Of a stretch of 14,580 bases of DNA, positions 8,010-13,482 are shown one piece after another (position 1 is the first letter of the stretch; each line of letters opens with the position of its first letter). Source of the DNA: Candidatus Berkelbacteria bacterium (lineage in GTDB: Bacteria; Patescibacteriota; UBA1384; 2-12-FULL-50-11); contig JANLIQ010000014.1 in the NCBI GenBank assembly GCA_024654065.1, positions 1 to 14,580 on the forward strand, written 5' to 3'. Both the position numbers and the translations under genes were made by a program. The notes under the pieces are model-generated. The model was not told the DNA's origin. It did no database searches and was given only the letters and a program-made list of their open reading frames with translations.

Positions 8010-8409
8010 AGAAAGTCGCCGCCCCAATGAAGGAAGCGGCGAAAGTCAGAAGAAGAAGACTGAACAGCAGGCCACCGATGGCGATTGCGCCGCCATAGCC
8101 GACGATTACTCCGCCCACATCGCTCGGGACTTGCGCCTCTTTGCCAGCTCGTTCCAAGATGGAACCGACTCCTATCATCAATAGGCCAATAGCTACCATC
8201 ACAAGTGGCGCGACGGTGGTAAGGCACCAAATCGGGGTTACCAGCAGCGGCCAGTTGGCCAGACCGGCGGTCAGCAGATGGCCGATCAGTAATCCCTGAC
8301 AAAAGTACGGGTGCGTCCGTTTGCCCGTGCCGTACCGAAGTGTGAAGAAGGCCAGAAGGGCGAAGGCCCCCCAGGCGAGCGATAAGTGTTGCCAGATTGT
8401 AAGGTGCAT
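8002..8409 (-). CDS. Small polytopic membrane protein, unknown function
   Basis: A 135-aa, very hydrophobic protein with about four membrane helices (about residues 8-24, 38-58, 63-86 and 98-134). The short loop between helices three and four, ERAGKEAQVPSD, is the most polar part. The start at 8409 has a good Shine-Dalgarno (AGGAGAG) that overlaps the stop codon of the upstream gene, so the two form an operon. Codons are GC-rich compared with recG and comEA (34 of 60 bases G or C at 8041-8100). It ends convergently with comEA, overlapping it by 8 nt, and a terminator hairpin is embedded in its last codons. I do not recognise a family; strong start signal and membrane topology support it as a real gene. 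Confidence 0.75.
   Translation of the reverse strand: MHLTIWQHLSLAWGAFALLAFFTLRYGTGKRTHPYFCQGLLIGHLLTAGLANWPLLVTPIWCLTTVAPLVMVAIGLLMIGVGSILERAGKEAQVPSDVGGVIVGYGGAIAIGGLLFSLLLLTFAASFIGAATFFI
8016..8042 (-). terminator. Intrinsic terminator inside the end of the membrane-protein gene
   Basis: TCGCCGC (8016-8022) pairs perfectly with GCGGCGA (8036-8042). Read on the minus strand, the hairpin is followed by CTTTCTTTATA, a U-rich tract that contains the stop codon region (stop at 8002-8004). The hairpin therefore lies within coding sequence. On the plus strand no T-run follows it, so it probably serves the minus-strand pair and only incidentally comEA. Confidence 0.6.
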
Positions 8410-8418
8410 CTCACTCTC

Positions 8419-8607
8419 CTAGCGAATGGGCTGGGCGTTGGCCAAGTAGGTCATGGCCACCACTGCCAAGAAGAGGCCAACGACGAAAGCAATGGTGCCC
8501 AAGTCAGACATGTAAGAGCCGATCCGCCCCTTCACTTCTTCGCCAAACACAGCGGCAAAGTAGCCGCCGACGATCAGAATCCAGACTACCCAAACTGCGA
8601 ATTGCAT
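8419..8607 (-). CDS. Small two-helix membrane protein, unknown function
   Basis: A 62-aa protein with two predicted membrane helices (about residues 3-19 and 39-57) joined by a charged loop, GEEVKGRIGSYMSD. I choose the ATG at 8607 because GGAGG lies 8 nt upstream on the minus strand, an excellent spacing; an in-frame GTG at 8616 sits too close to that SD. Its TAG stop overlaps the Shine-Dalgarno of the next gene (start 8409), so both are translated from one transcript, probably from the weak promoter near 8636. The small hairpin-like topology could suit a holin-like or subunit-type membrane protein, but there is no recognisable motif and no function is assigned. Confidence 0.72.
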   Translation of the reverse strand: MQFAVWVVWILIVGGYFAAVFGEEVKGRIGSYMSDLGTIAFVVGLFLAVVAMTYLANAQPIR

Positions 8608-8635
8608 TTCTCTCACCTCCGAGAGTTCGAGGGTT

Positions 8636-8641
8636 ATTCTA
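8636..8641 (-). promoter_or_regulatory. Possible -10 element for the two membrane-protein genes
   Basis: Read on the minus strand, TAGAAT (8641-8636) lies about 29 nt before the ATG at 8607, giving a short leader that contains the GGAGG. No convincing -35 is seen at 16-18 nt, so this is weak. Confidence 0.3.
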
Positions 8642-8659
8642 CTAAATTTGGCCGGAAAA

Positions 8660-8668
8660 TGCTAGAAT
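8660..8668 (+). promoter_or_regulatory. Extended -10 promoter for tRNA-Leu(UAG)
   Basis: TGCTAGAAT (8660-8668) is an extended -10 (TG-n-TAGAAT). The start of transcription would be near 8675, about 15 nt before the tRNA. No -35 is evident, which is acceptable for an extended -10. Confidence 0.42.
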
Positions 8669-8689
8669 ATCAGGGTATTTTCTGTCCCT

Positions 8690-8772
8690 GCCGGGATGGT
8701 GAAATGGGAGCCACGCCAGATTTAGGATCTGGTGCTCGCAAGAGCGTGGAGGTTCGAGTCCTCTTCCCGGCA
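8690..8772 (+). tRNA. tRNA-Leu(UAG)
   Basis: Class II tRNA of 83 nt. Acceptor GCCGGGA (8690-8696) pairs with TCCCGGC (8765-8771), discriminator A at 8772. Anticodon arm CCAGA / TCTGG (8716-8720 / 8728-8732) with loop TTTAGGA, anticodon TAG at 8723-8725. A long variable arm with TGCTCGCAAGAGCG is typical of leucine tRNAs, followed by the T arm around TTCGAGT. The 3' CCA is not encoded (CAT follows), so a CCA-adding enzyme is needed. It sits alone between the two minus-strand modules of the GC-rich block. Confidence 0.95.
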
Positions 8773-8818
8773 CATCACTGAAAAAATGGCTTAATGCAAG
8801 AGAGATGGCTGGAAGTAT

Positions 8819-8854
8819 TAATAAAAAATGAGCGATCCTTTTTCAGAACCGCCC
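8819..8854 (-). terminator. Intrinsic terminator downstream of the formyltransferase gene
   Basis: Read on the minus strand, GGGCGGTTC (8854-8846) pairs with GGATCGCTC (8838-8830) over 9 bp with three G-U wobbles and a 7-nt loop; the A/T-rich TCATTTTTTATT follows. It begins 26 nt after the stop codon at 8880. The rest of the stretch between tRNA-Leu and this gene shows nothing else. Confidence 0.6.
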
Positions 8855-8879
8855 ATGATGATGCGCTGCGCCGAATGCT

Positions 8880-9551
8880 TCAAGCGAAGCGCTTGATTGA
8901 GTATCCCGAAGGAATCTCAAGTGAATTCGGATCGATACCGTCCCACCTGATCAATCCGTTTACCACCATGCTAGTGATTTCCGGCTGATAGCGGTGCTCC
9001 TGCTGATTGACACGAGTGCCGATACTCTCCGGTGTATCATCGGCGTTAATCTTGACGTTGCATCGGAAGAAAACCGGTCCGCGATCATACTCTTCGGTGA
9101 CAAAGTGCATAGAAACCGCCGAGTGAGTTATTTCGCCTCGTCCGAATGCGGCAATAACAGCTTCGTGAACGTGATGTCCGTAGAGTCCTGGTCCGCCGAA
9201 GTCCGGCAGGGGCCCAGGATGAATATTGAAAACCGTGCGGGAGTTGAAACACGTTGCCGGATCAAGTCCGGTCACAAGCTTCAACCATCCGGAAAGCGCG
9301 AAGAAGTCCGCTCCCGATTCAGCCGCGCACCTCTGATACGCTTCGCCGGTCCACGGCCTTACAAAGCGCCGAAACGGAACGCCGAGATTATCAGCCCGCG
9401 CCCGGACTCCGCCGTTTTCATGATTTGAAACAACTCCGACGATGTCTGCCTCAAGTGGTCCTCCCCGGGAAGCAAGAACTAGCTTTTCAAAGCCCGATCC
9501 ACCACCATCGGCAGACCCTGACGCGAATACAAGAATCTTTGGTCTGCTCAT
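8880..9551 (-). CDS. PurN-like formyltransferase (GART family)
   Basis: A 223-aa protein of the formyltransferase fold that uses 10-formyl-tetrahydrofolate; the classical member PurN formylates glycinamide ribonucleotide in purine synthesis. All three catalytic residues are in place: Asn109 and His111 in FNIHPGPLPDFGGPG, and Asp156 in EEYDRGPVFF. The N-terminal phosphate-binding region is FASGSADGGGSGFEKLV, longer than PurN's usual SGxGSN loop, and VVSNHENGGVRARA and QQEHRYQPE match PurN. The enlarged loop and the GPG segment suggest the acceptor may not be GAR (inference), so I leave out a gene symbol. The start has an SD-like AGAGGA 7 nt upstream, a promoter at 9591-9618 and a terminator after the stop. 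The gene is GC-rich relative to neighbours and divergent from the hotdog gene. No other purine gene is in the window. Confidence 0.85.
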   Translation of the reverse strand: MSRPKILVFASGSADGGGSGFEKLVLASRGGPLEADIVGVVSNHENGGVRARADNLGVPFRRFVRPWTGEAYQRCAAESGADFFALSGWLKLVTGLDPATCFNSRTVFNIHPGPLPDFGGPGLYGHHVHEAVIAAFGRGEITHSAVSMHFVTEEYDRGPVFFRCNVKINADDTPESIGTRVNQQEHRYQPEITSMVVNGLIRWDGIDPNSLEIPSGYSIKRFA

Positions 9552-9590
9552 GTGTTTATCCTCTGCGCTGGTTGTGAATGATCTGGCTCA

Positions 9591-9618
9591 AGTATCAATC
9601 AAAAATGATTTTTTGCAA
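9591..9618 (-). promoter_or_regulatory. Promoter of the PurN-like gene
   Basis: On the minus strand TTGCAA (9618-9613) and GATACT (9596-9591) are spaced by 16 nt. Transcription would start near 9584, giving a leader of about 33 nt that includes the AGAGGA ribosome-binding site. Confidence 0.5.
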
Positions 9619-9678
9619 CTTCTCGAGTTTTCTTGCTTTTGTCAGGTTCTAACTAATTAAAAATAGGGCTGTAAACCC

Positions 9679-9707
9679 TTGAAAAAGTAGTATCGTTTCT
9701 ATATACT
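9679..9707 (+). promoter_or_regulatory. Near-consensus sigma70 promoter of the hotdog-protein gene
   Basis: TTGAAA (9679-9684) and TATACT (9702-9707) are 17 nt apart, each close to consensus. Transcription would start near 9714, only about 5 nt before GGAGG (9719-9723), so the leader is just long enough to hold the ribosome-binding site. It is the best promoter in the window. Confidence 0.68.
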
Positions 9708-9729
9708 TCCACCAGTTCGGAGGATGCAC

Positions 9730-10155
9730 ATGGGTATGATAGATGGTGATGGCTGGAGTTTTGGCTCTTATGTCATCACAAATGAGGAAATCGACCAATA
9801 CGCCGAAGTTACGGGCGATCGGAACGCTCTTCACTTTGGCCCTAACCGGATAGCTCACGGTGGCCTACTGATTGGCAAGCTATCAGCCGCCATCTGGCGT
9901 CGCTACGGTGACAACACCAAGGCACTTCGGATCAGTGTTGATGGCATAAAGCGGCCCGTCGCGCCTGACGAACCGTTTGTAATCGCACTTGGTCCGGCCA
10001 TAGTGTTGACAGGCGCAGCCGTTCCCGGAGCAGCGACAGTCGACTTCCGAATCACAAAGACTGTCAACGGTCGCGAAAAGGATGTTTTATGGGGCCAGAC
10101 CACCGTCATCCCTACGAAAGACGCCTTCACCTTCACTGACGAGGTCGCTTCTTGA
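9730..10155 (+). CDS. MaoC-like hotdog-fold dehydratase/thioesterase-type protein
   Basis: A 141-aa single-hotdog protein of the MaoC/(R)-specific enoyl-CoA hydratase type. The hydratase signature is visible: VTGDRNALHFGPNRIAHGGL (residues 27-46), with Asp30 and His35 matching the catalytic Asp and His of PhaJ-type hydratases, followed by the HGG turn. The loop between H-x-x-P and HGG is shorter than in PhaJ, which may change the substrate. Substrates of the family are acyl thioesters; none is implied here, since no fatty-acid gene is nearby. Of three possible ATGs (9724, 9730, 9736) I choose 9730, which has GGAGG with a 6-nt spacing; 9724 abuts the SD. It has its own promoter and terminator and is divergent from the PurN-like gene, so it is a single-gene unit. 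GC-rich like its neighbour. Confidence 0.8.
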   Translation: MGMIDGDGWSFGSYVITNEEIDQYAEVTGDRNALHFGPNRIAHGGLLIGKLSAAIWRRYGDNTKALRISVDGIKRPVAPDEPFVIALGPAIVLTGAAVPGAATVDFRITKTVNGREKDVLWGQTTVIPTKDAFTFTDEVAS

Positions 10156-10160
10156 CCAAG

Positions 10161-10192
10161 AGCGGCGAGGAGAGTTTCTCTCCCTCGCCGCT
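10161..10192 (+). terminator. Strong hairpin terminator after the hotdog-protein gene
   Basis: AGCGGCGAGG (10161-10170) pairs perfectly with CCTCGCCGCT (10183-10192), extended inside by AGAG/CTCT with one bulged C and a TTT loop. TTCTTC follows, so the U-tract is moderate. It starts 5 nt after the stop and closes the GC-rich block. Confidence 0.75.
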
Positions 10193-10217
10193 TCTTCATA
10201 TAAGAGTCAAAATAAGT

Positions 10218-10223
10218 TAAAAT
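10218..10223 (+). promoter_or_regulatory. Possible -10 element for tRNA-Phe
   Basis: TAAAAT lies 21 nt before the first base of tRNA-Phe, in the AT-rich stretch after the terminator. The -35 region at the right spacing (10195-10200) is poor, so this is weak. Confidence 0.3.
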
Positions 10224-10244
10224 GTATCAGTACATTACGAATTA

Positions 10245-10537
10245 GCCGAAGTAGCTCAGTGGTAGAGCACGCGCCTGAATCTTCGGGCCGTTCCGTCGTA
10301 AGGCGGAAATGAAAATCGGGTGAATTCGGGGAAAACCTGCCCAACAGCAGACAATCCCGAGCCGAGCCTTATTGGGTTTAAGTAATAAGGAAGGTGTAGA
10401 GACTAGCAAGTGAGCCCCAACAATAATCTTGCGTTAGCGCCCGACTCCCAATCCGCCAATTGGCGGAGGGAGATGAGTTAGTCCACAGTCACGCACGGAA
10501 GAGCGTGGTGTCGGGTGTTCGATTCACCCCTTCGGCA
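10245..10537 (+). tRNA. tRNA-Phe(GAA), interrupted by a group I intron
   Basis: The mature tRNA joins 10245-10276 and 10498-10537 (72 nt). Acceptor GCCGAAG pairs with CTTCGGC (10530-10536), discriminator A at 10537. D arm GCTC/GAGC (10254-10268); anticodon stem CGCGC (10270-10274) with GCGTG (10503-10507, one G-U); T arm GGGTG TTCGATT CACCC. With the intron removed the anticodon loop is CT-GAA-GA, a normal phenylalanine loop with G37 and A38. CCA is not encoded (CGG follows). The alternative split after base 10282, which would put U at position 37, is rejected because tRNAs carry a purine there and the P10 pairing supports splicing after U33. A CYTH gene starts 3 nt after the discriminator. 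Confidence 0.9.
10277..10497 (+). ncRNA. Group I self-splicing intron in tRNA-Phe
   Basis: A 221-nt ribozyme with no reading frame, resembling cyanobacterial tRNA-Leu introns (conserved AATCCCGAGCCGAGCC at 10353-10368, GGTGTAGAGACTA at 10393-10405). Helices I can pair: P1, exon GCCT (10273-10276) with GGGC (10285-10288), placing the U-G pair at the 5' splice site; P2, 10291-10297 with 10302-10308, closed by a GUAA tetraloop; P3, 10316-10322 with 10438-10444; P4, 10326-10330 with 10356-10360; P5, 10337-10340 with 10347-10350; P6, 10367-10373 with 10384-10390; P7, 10401-10405 with 10479-10483; P8, 10445-10449 with 10468-10472; P10, TCTTC (10280-10284) with exon GAAGA (10498-10502), 5 perfect pairs. 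An extra hairpin (10406-10410 with 10428-10432) precedes P3'. The last base is G10497. No conventional P9 hairpin is seen. Confidence 0.92.
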
Positions 10538-10540
10538 CGG

Positions 10541-11104
10541 ATGAAAAACATTGAAGTAGAGTTCCGATCTCAAATTGACAAAACAACATACGACCGCGTT
10601 TTAAAGTTTCTGTTGAAACACGGGAAAAATCTAGGCGCCGATGATAAAAGAGTTTGGTTCTTCGTTATGCCTGATCGCCTACTTAAAGTGACGGACAACA
10701 TTACTAAAGAAACCGGAAAGATTACCTTAAAGTTAACCAAGATCGGTCACGGGCATTCCTTTGAAGAGATAGAGTTTCCAATCGCTGAAGCTGATATCGA
10801 GAAAGCAATCAAACTATTTGAAGAGCTGGGCCATGAGTATTTAGTTGAGCCGATAATTCTTCGTCACGATTTCGAATACAAGGGAGTGGAAGTCGCGGTT
10901 AAATACAGTAAAACTTGGGGATACCATCTTGAGTTCGAAGTGATGGTTAGCTCAAAAGATGAGGAATCCAGAGCCGAAAGCCTGATTAGAGAAGTTGCCA
11001 GTGATATCGGAGTTGAGATTATGAACAACGACGAGTTGAAGTCTTTCACCCAAAATGTTGAGGAAACTTATGTAAATCCTGTTAATATGCCAAAAGTAAG
11101 ATGA
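10541..11104 (+). CDS. CYTH-domain protein (class IV adenylate cyclase/thiamine-triphosphatase fold)
   Basis: A 187-aa cytoplasmic protein of the CYTH fold, an eight-stranded tunnel that binds triphosphates with metal ions. The hallmark is at the very N-terminus, IEVEFR (the E-x-E-x-K/R motif), followed by KITLKLTK, EEIEFPI, EVAVKYSKTWG and EFEVMV, which supply the charged tunnel residues. Whether it makes cAMP, hydrolyses an inorganic or organic triphosphate, or does neither cannot be decided; small CYTH proteins of this kind are mostly uncharacterised. ATG 10541 is chosen because the E-x-E-x-R motif must lie at the start; the longer frame from 10460 would run through the tRNA. There is no Shine-Dalgarno because the start is 3 nt from the end of tRNA-Phe. 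It overlaps the next gene by ATGA. First gene of the RNA-related operon. Confidence 0.8.
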   Translation: MKNIEVEFRSQIDKTTYDRVLKFLLKHGKNLGADDKRVWFFVMPDRLLKVTDNITKETGKITLKLTKIGHGHSFEEIEFPIAEADIEKAIKLFEELGHEYLVEPIILRHDFEYKGVEVAVKYSKTWGYHLEFEVMVSSKDEESRAESLIREVASDIGVEIMNNDELKSFTQNVEETYVNPVNMPKVR

Positions 11105-11427
11105 GTATCTCCATCGAAGATTTCCAACAACTAGACATTCGTATCGGCAGTATCACCCAGGCCGAGAGATTAGAGGACTCTAAAAAACTGCTGAAGCTAA
11201 CGGTGGATTTTGGCGACGAGACCCGGACCATTCTGGCTGGCATCGGCAAGACCGTCGAAGACCCGGCCACACTCGTTGGCACGCAGGCACCGTTTTTAAC
11301 TAATCTCGAGCCAAAAGAACTGGCTGGCGTCATCAGCAACGGGATGATGCTCTGCGCTTCAAACGATGATACCCCGGTGATACTAGCGCCAGTAACCGAA
11401 GTAAAACCAGGTAGTAAAATATCATGA
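11101..11427 (+). CDS. Stand-alone tRNA-binding OB domain (MetRS C-terminal/Trbp111-like)
   Basis: A 108-aa protein consisting only of the OB-fold that forms the C-terminal dimerisation and tRNA-binding domain of methionyl-tRNA synthetases and occurs alone as Trbp111/CsaA-type proteins. Motifs: FQQLDIRIGSITQAERLEDSKKLLKLTVDFG, TILAGIGKTVEDPATLVGTQAPFLTNLEPKEL, and AGVISNGMMLCA, all in the family order. Such proteins bind the tRNA elbow without codon specificity, or the methionine tRNA when part of MetRS. The MetRS catalytic half is not in the window. It starts in an ATGA overlap with the CYTH gene and ends in an ATGA overlap with the membrane-protein gene, so the three are translationally coupled. 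Confidence 0.85.
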   Translation: MSISIEDFQQLDIRIGSITQAERLEDSKKLLKLTVDFGDETRTILAGIGKTVEDPATLVGTQAPFLTNLEPKELAGVISNGMMLCASNDDTPVILAPVTEVKPGSKIS

Positions 11428-11924
11428 AAGATTTTTTCACCAGCCGTTTCGCCACTATCGGTAACTATCTCGACACCCAACACTTTGCTTGGGCTGATTT
11501 AAAGAATCTTTTCAGTTGGAGCTACTGGAATGAAACCGGTCTGTTACCACAGACACCGTATTCTCTTGCAACTTTGATATGCGTAGTTGTACTTGTTGCT
11601 TTATTGGTTTTCTGGCGAAAACGTATTAAAGTCGCTCAGACTAAGGTACCTATCTACGAATCTTCGATCAACCAATTAGCTAACATCATCGCATTTGTCC
11701 TAATAATGTCGGTGAGTTATCTCTTCTTCCGCTCTCAACAGATTGCCTACCTATCGAGCCGTTTAGTTGTTCTGGCTAGCTTGGTAATTATCTTAGTCTG
11801 GACAGGTTGGGTTGCGTTCTACGTGTTTCGTACCGCTCCGGCGAAAAGCCGTGAGTACCTTGAAAGAGAGCGCTTCTTCAGGTATATTCCTAAGAAGAAA
11901 GAAAAGAGTTCGGAGAAGAAATAA
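11424..11924 (+). CDS. Three-helix membrane protein, unknown function
   Basis: A 166-aa protein with a soluble N-terminus (about 45 residues, aromatic-rich), three membrane helices (about residues 45-64, 80-101 and 109-134) and a strongly basic C-terminal tail ending in a Lys-rich stretch. No enzyme motif is visible. The charge pattern suggests that the tail is cytoplasmic and could touch RNA or ribosomes, which would fit the operon, but this is inference. The start overlaps the preceding stop by ATGA and the S1 gene follows after 8 nt. I recall similar unassigned proteins in Patescibacteria genomes, but cannot name a family. Confidence 0.8.
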   Translation: MKDFFTSRFATIGNYLDTQHFAWADLKNLFSWSYWNETGLLPQTPYSLATLICVVVLVALLVFWRKRIKVAQTKVPIYESSINQLANIIAFVLIMSVSYLFFRSQQIAYLSSRLVVLASLVIILVWTGWVAFYVFRTAPAKSREYLERERFFRYIPKKKEKSSEKK

Positions 11925-11932
11925 AATTAATT

Positions 11933-13009
11933 ATGCCTAAAACACTTACAAGCCCCACGACTATGGATGCTCTCGTCGAGTTACTCGGCGACAAACTCGT
12001 ACCCTTTACTGAAGGAGAGGTAATCGACGTCACAGTTGTTTTAACTACCAAAGATCACATTCTCGTTGACGTCGCAGGTTTAGCAACCGGAATTATTCCA
12101 GAAAAAGAGCTTTCGGCTGATGCCGCCCGCTTCAAATCTGGTGACGTAATTCGGGCTTATGTTCTCTCGACTGAAAACGACAACGGTTACGTTATCCTGT
12201 CTCTCAAGAAAGCGGAGAAGGAAAAACTTTGGGGAATGCTCGAAACCCGCAACTCCAGCGGTGAGGCTATTGCTGTCAAAGTTATTCAGGCCAATAAGGG
12301 TGGCCTAGTTGCTCAGTATGGAGATATGCAAGGGTTTATCCCGGTTTCCCAGCTCTCTGCTAAACACTATCCTCGAGTTAACGGTGACCGCAGTCAGATT
12401 CAAACAAAGCTTGCCGAGTTAATCGGTCAAACAATTGACGTTAAGATCATGTCCTACGATAAGCCCACCAATAAGATCGTTTTCTCTGAGAAAGCAGCAG
12501 GGGATGCCGATCTCGAGGAAAAGGCACAGGAGTTTGAAGTCGGCCAACAGGTGAAGGGCAAAGTGACGGGAATCGTAGATTTTGGTTTGTTTGTCGACAT
12601 CGGTGGTCTAGAAGCATTAGTTCACATCTCTCAAGTTTCCTGGCAGAGAATCAGCAACTTGCGTGATCATTTTACTGTTGGCCAAGAAGTTGAGGCCGAG
12701 GTAGTTAGTGTCGAAGGTGGTCGTGTTTCGCTATCTATGAAGAAACTTCAACCCGATCCATGGCAAAGTGAGATTAAGAGCTTAAATGTTGGGGACAAAG
12801 TTGACGGTCAGATCACCCGCGTCACTCCGTACGGCGCCTTTGTTCGTTTGAGCGATAATCTTGAGGGTCTCTTCCACGTCAGCCAGATGCCAGAAGGCGA
12901 AAAGCCAGAAAGCGTTGTTAAGGATGGCCAGACTTATCCGTTCGAAATCGTATCTATAGAGCCAGAGTTACGAAAAATCTCTTTAAAGTTAGCTGTCGCT
13001 ACTAAGTAA
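11933..13009 (+). CDS. rpsA: Four-domain S1 RNA-binding protein (ribosomal protein bS1-like)
   Basis: A 358-aa RNA-binding protein with four S1 (OB-fold) domains, at about residues 24-93, 108-190, 203-276 and 285-354. The last two carry the classical pattern: VKGKVTGIVDFGLFVDIGGLEALVHISQVSW and VDGQITRVTPYGAFVRLSDNLEGLFHVSQM. The first two are more diverged (for example GLATGIIPEKELS). This arrangement is that of short bS1 proteins of many bacteria, which help mRNA bind the 30S subunit; E. coli S1 has six domains. In an organism with few Shine-Dalgarno sites such a protein could matter for initiation (inference). It follows the membrane-protein gene by 8 nt and has no clear SD. It could instead be an S1-type RNA-metabolism protein rather than the ribosomal one, so the symbol is provisional. 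Confidence 0.88.
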   Translation: MPKTLTSPTTMDALVELLGDKLVPFTEGEVIDVTVVLTTKDHILVDVAGLATGIIPEKELSADAARFKSGDVIRAYVLSTENDNGYVILSLKKAEKEKLWGMLETRNSSGEAIAVKVIQANKGGLVAQYGDMQGFIPVSQLSAKHYPRVNGDRSQIQTKLAELIGQTIDVKIMSYDKPTNKIVFSEKAAGDADLEEKAQEFEVGQQVKGKVTGIVDFGLFVDIGGLEALVHISQVSWQRISNLRDHFTVGQEVEAEVVSVEGGRVSLSMKKLQPDPWQSEIKSLNVGDKVDGQITRVTPYGAFVRLSDNLEGLFHVSQMPEGEKPESVVKDGQTYPFEIVSIEPELRKISLKLAVATK

Positions 13010-13020
13010 ATGTACAACTA

Positions 13021-13482
13021 ATGTTGCAAGCCAAAATAATCGAATCAGGGTTCGAGCTAAAAAACAGTCAGCAGAAACTAGTTCTGGCCAAGGATAAGAT
13101 TGAGCTCGGCGAACTGACAGTTAACGAACCTGGTGAGTATGAATCCGAGGGTATCGAGATTGTTTACGGCCAGTCGGCGGCATTAGTTATCTGGGACAAG
13201 CTCCAAACTGTTTATGTCTTCGGCACAGATAAACCAACTAGTTTTGAAAAGTCTCAGTTCTCACCTTGCGATGTTGTAATCTTTAGTCAGTCGTCACCAA
13301 GCTTAACTAAAACTTTCTTTAACGAAACTCTGGAACAGTACGACCCAAGTGTCGTAATTGTTAGTGCTAAAACTAATATTGAAGAGGTCAAACCATCTTT
13401 CAAGACTGAGCCAACAGATACTGCTAAATTGTCCGATCAAACAATGCCGGAGGAGGGCCGCGACTTTATCGTTCTGACATGA
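13021..13482 (+). CDS. Degenerate metallo-beta-lactamase-fold protein
   Basis: A 153-aa protein that follows the outline of the small MBL-fold hydrolases common in Patescibacteria: PGEYESEGIEI (residues 37-47) corresponds to their PGEYEVKGVxI turn, followed by strands like VIWDKLQTVYVFG, CDVVIFSQ and DPSVVIVSA where the usual protein carries ...DVLLIPVGG and EPKIVIPMH. The metal-binding H-x-H-x-D-H motif and the later His ligands are absent, as is the final His segment, so hydrolysis by the usual two-metal mechanism is not expected. It ends with a polar, acidic tail. It is placed between the S1 and DHH genes, with an ATGA overlap to the latter, and is therefore kept in the operon, which argues for a non-catalytic or scaffolding role rather than decay. 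Homology is by pattern only and is moderate. Confidence 0.6.
   Translation: MLQAKIIESGFELKNSQQKLVLAKDKIELGELTVNEPGEYESEGIEIVYGQSAALVIWDKLQTVYVFGTDKPTSFEKSQFSPCDVVIFSQSSPSLTKTFFNETLEQYDPSVVIVSAKTNIEEVKPSFKTEPTDTAKLSDQTMPEEGRDFIVLT

Noticed and set aside
8386..8781. Plus-strand 131-aa frame through the membrane-protein genes and tRNA-Leu
   Set aside because: It runs through a tRNA and antisense to two genes that have good Shine-Dalgarno sites and membrane topology.
8794..8988. Plus-strand 64-aa frame after tRNA-Leu
   Set aside because: It crosses the terminator hairpin and the antisense of the formyltransferase C-terminus, and has no SD or known motif.
8994..9428. Plus-strand 144-aa frame opposite the PurN-like gene
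   Set aside because: The minus strand encodes a protein with intact formyltransferase motifs, an SD, a promoter and a terminator; the plus frame has no recognisable motif.
9662..9680. Small hairpin AGGG...CCCT upstream of the hotdog gene as a terminator
   Set aside because: Only about four base pairs; it overlaps the -35 element and ends no gene.
10277..10282. Reading the tRNA as Phe with the splice after GAAT (intron from 10281)
   Set aside because: A weaker P1 (GAAT with GTTC at 10290-10293) is possible, but it leaves U at position 37 and loses the perfect P10 pairing that supports splicing after U33.
10460..10540. A longer N-terminus for the CYTH protein, starting inside the intron
   Set aside because: It would translate the intron end and tRNA 3' half; the E-x-E-x-R motif must be near the N-terminus, which fits ATG 10541.
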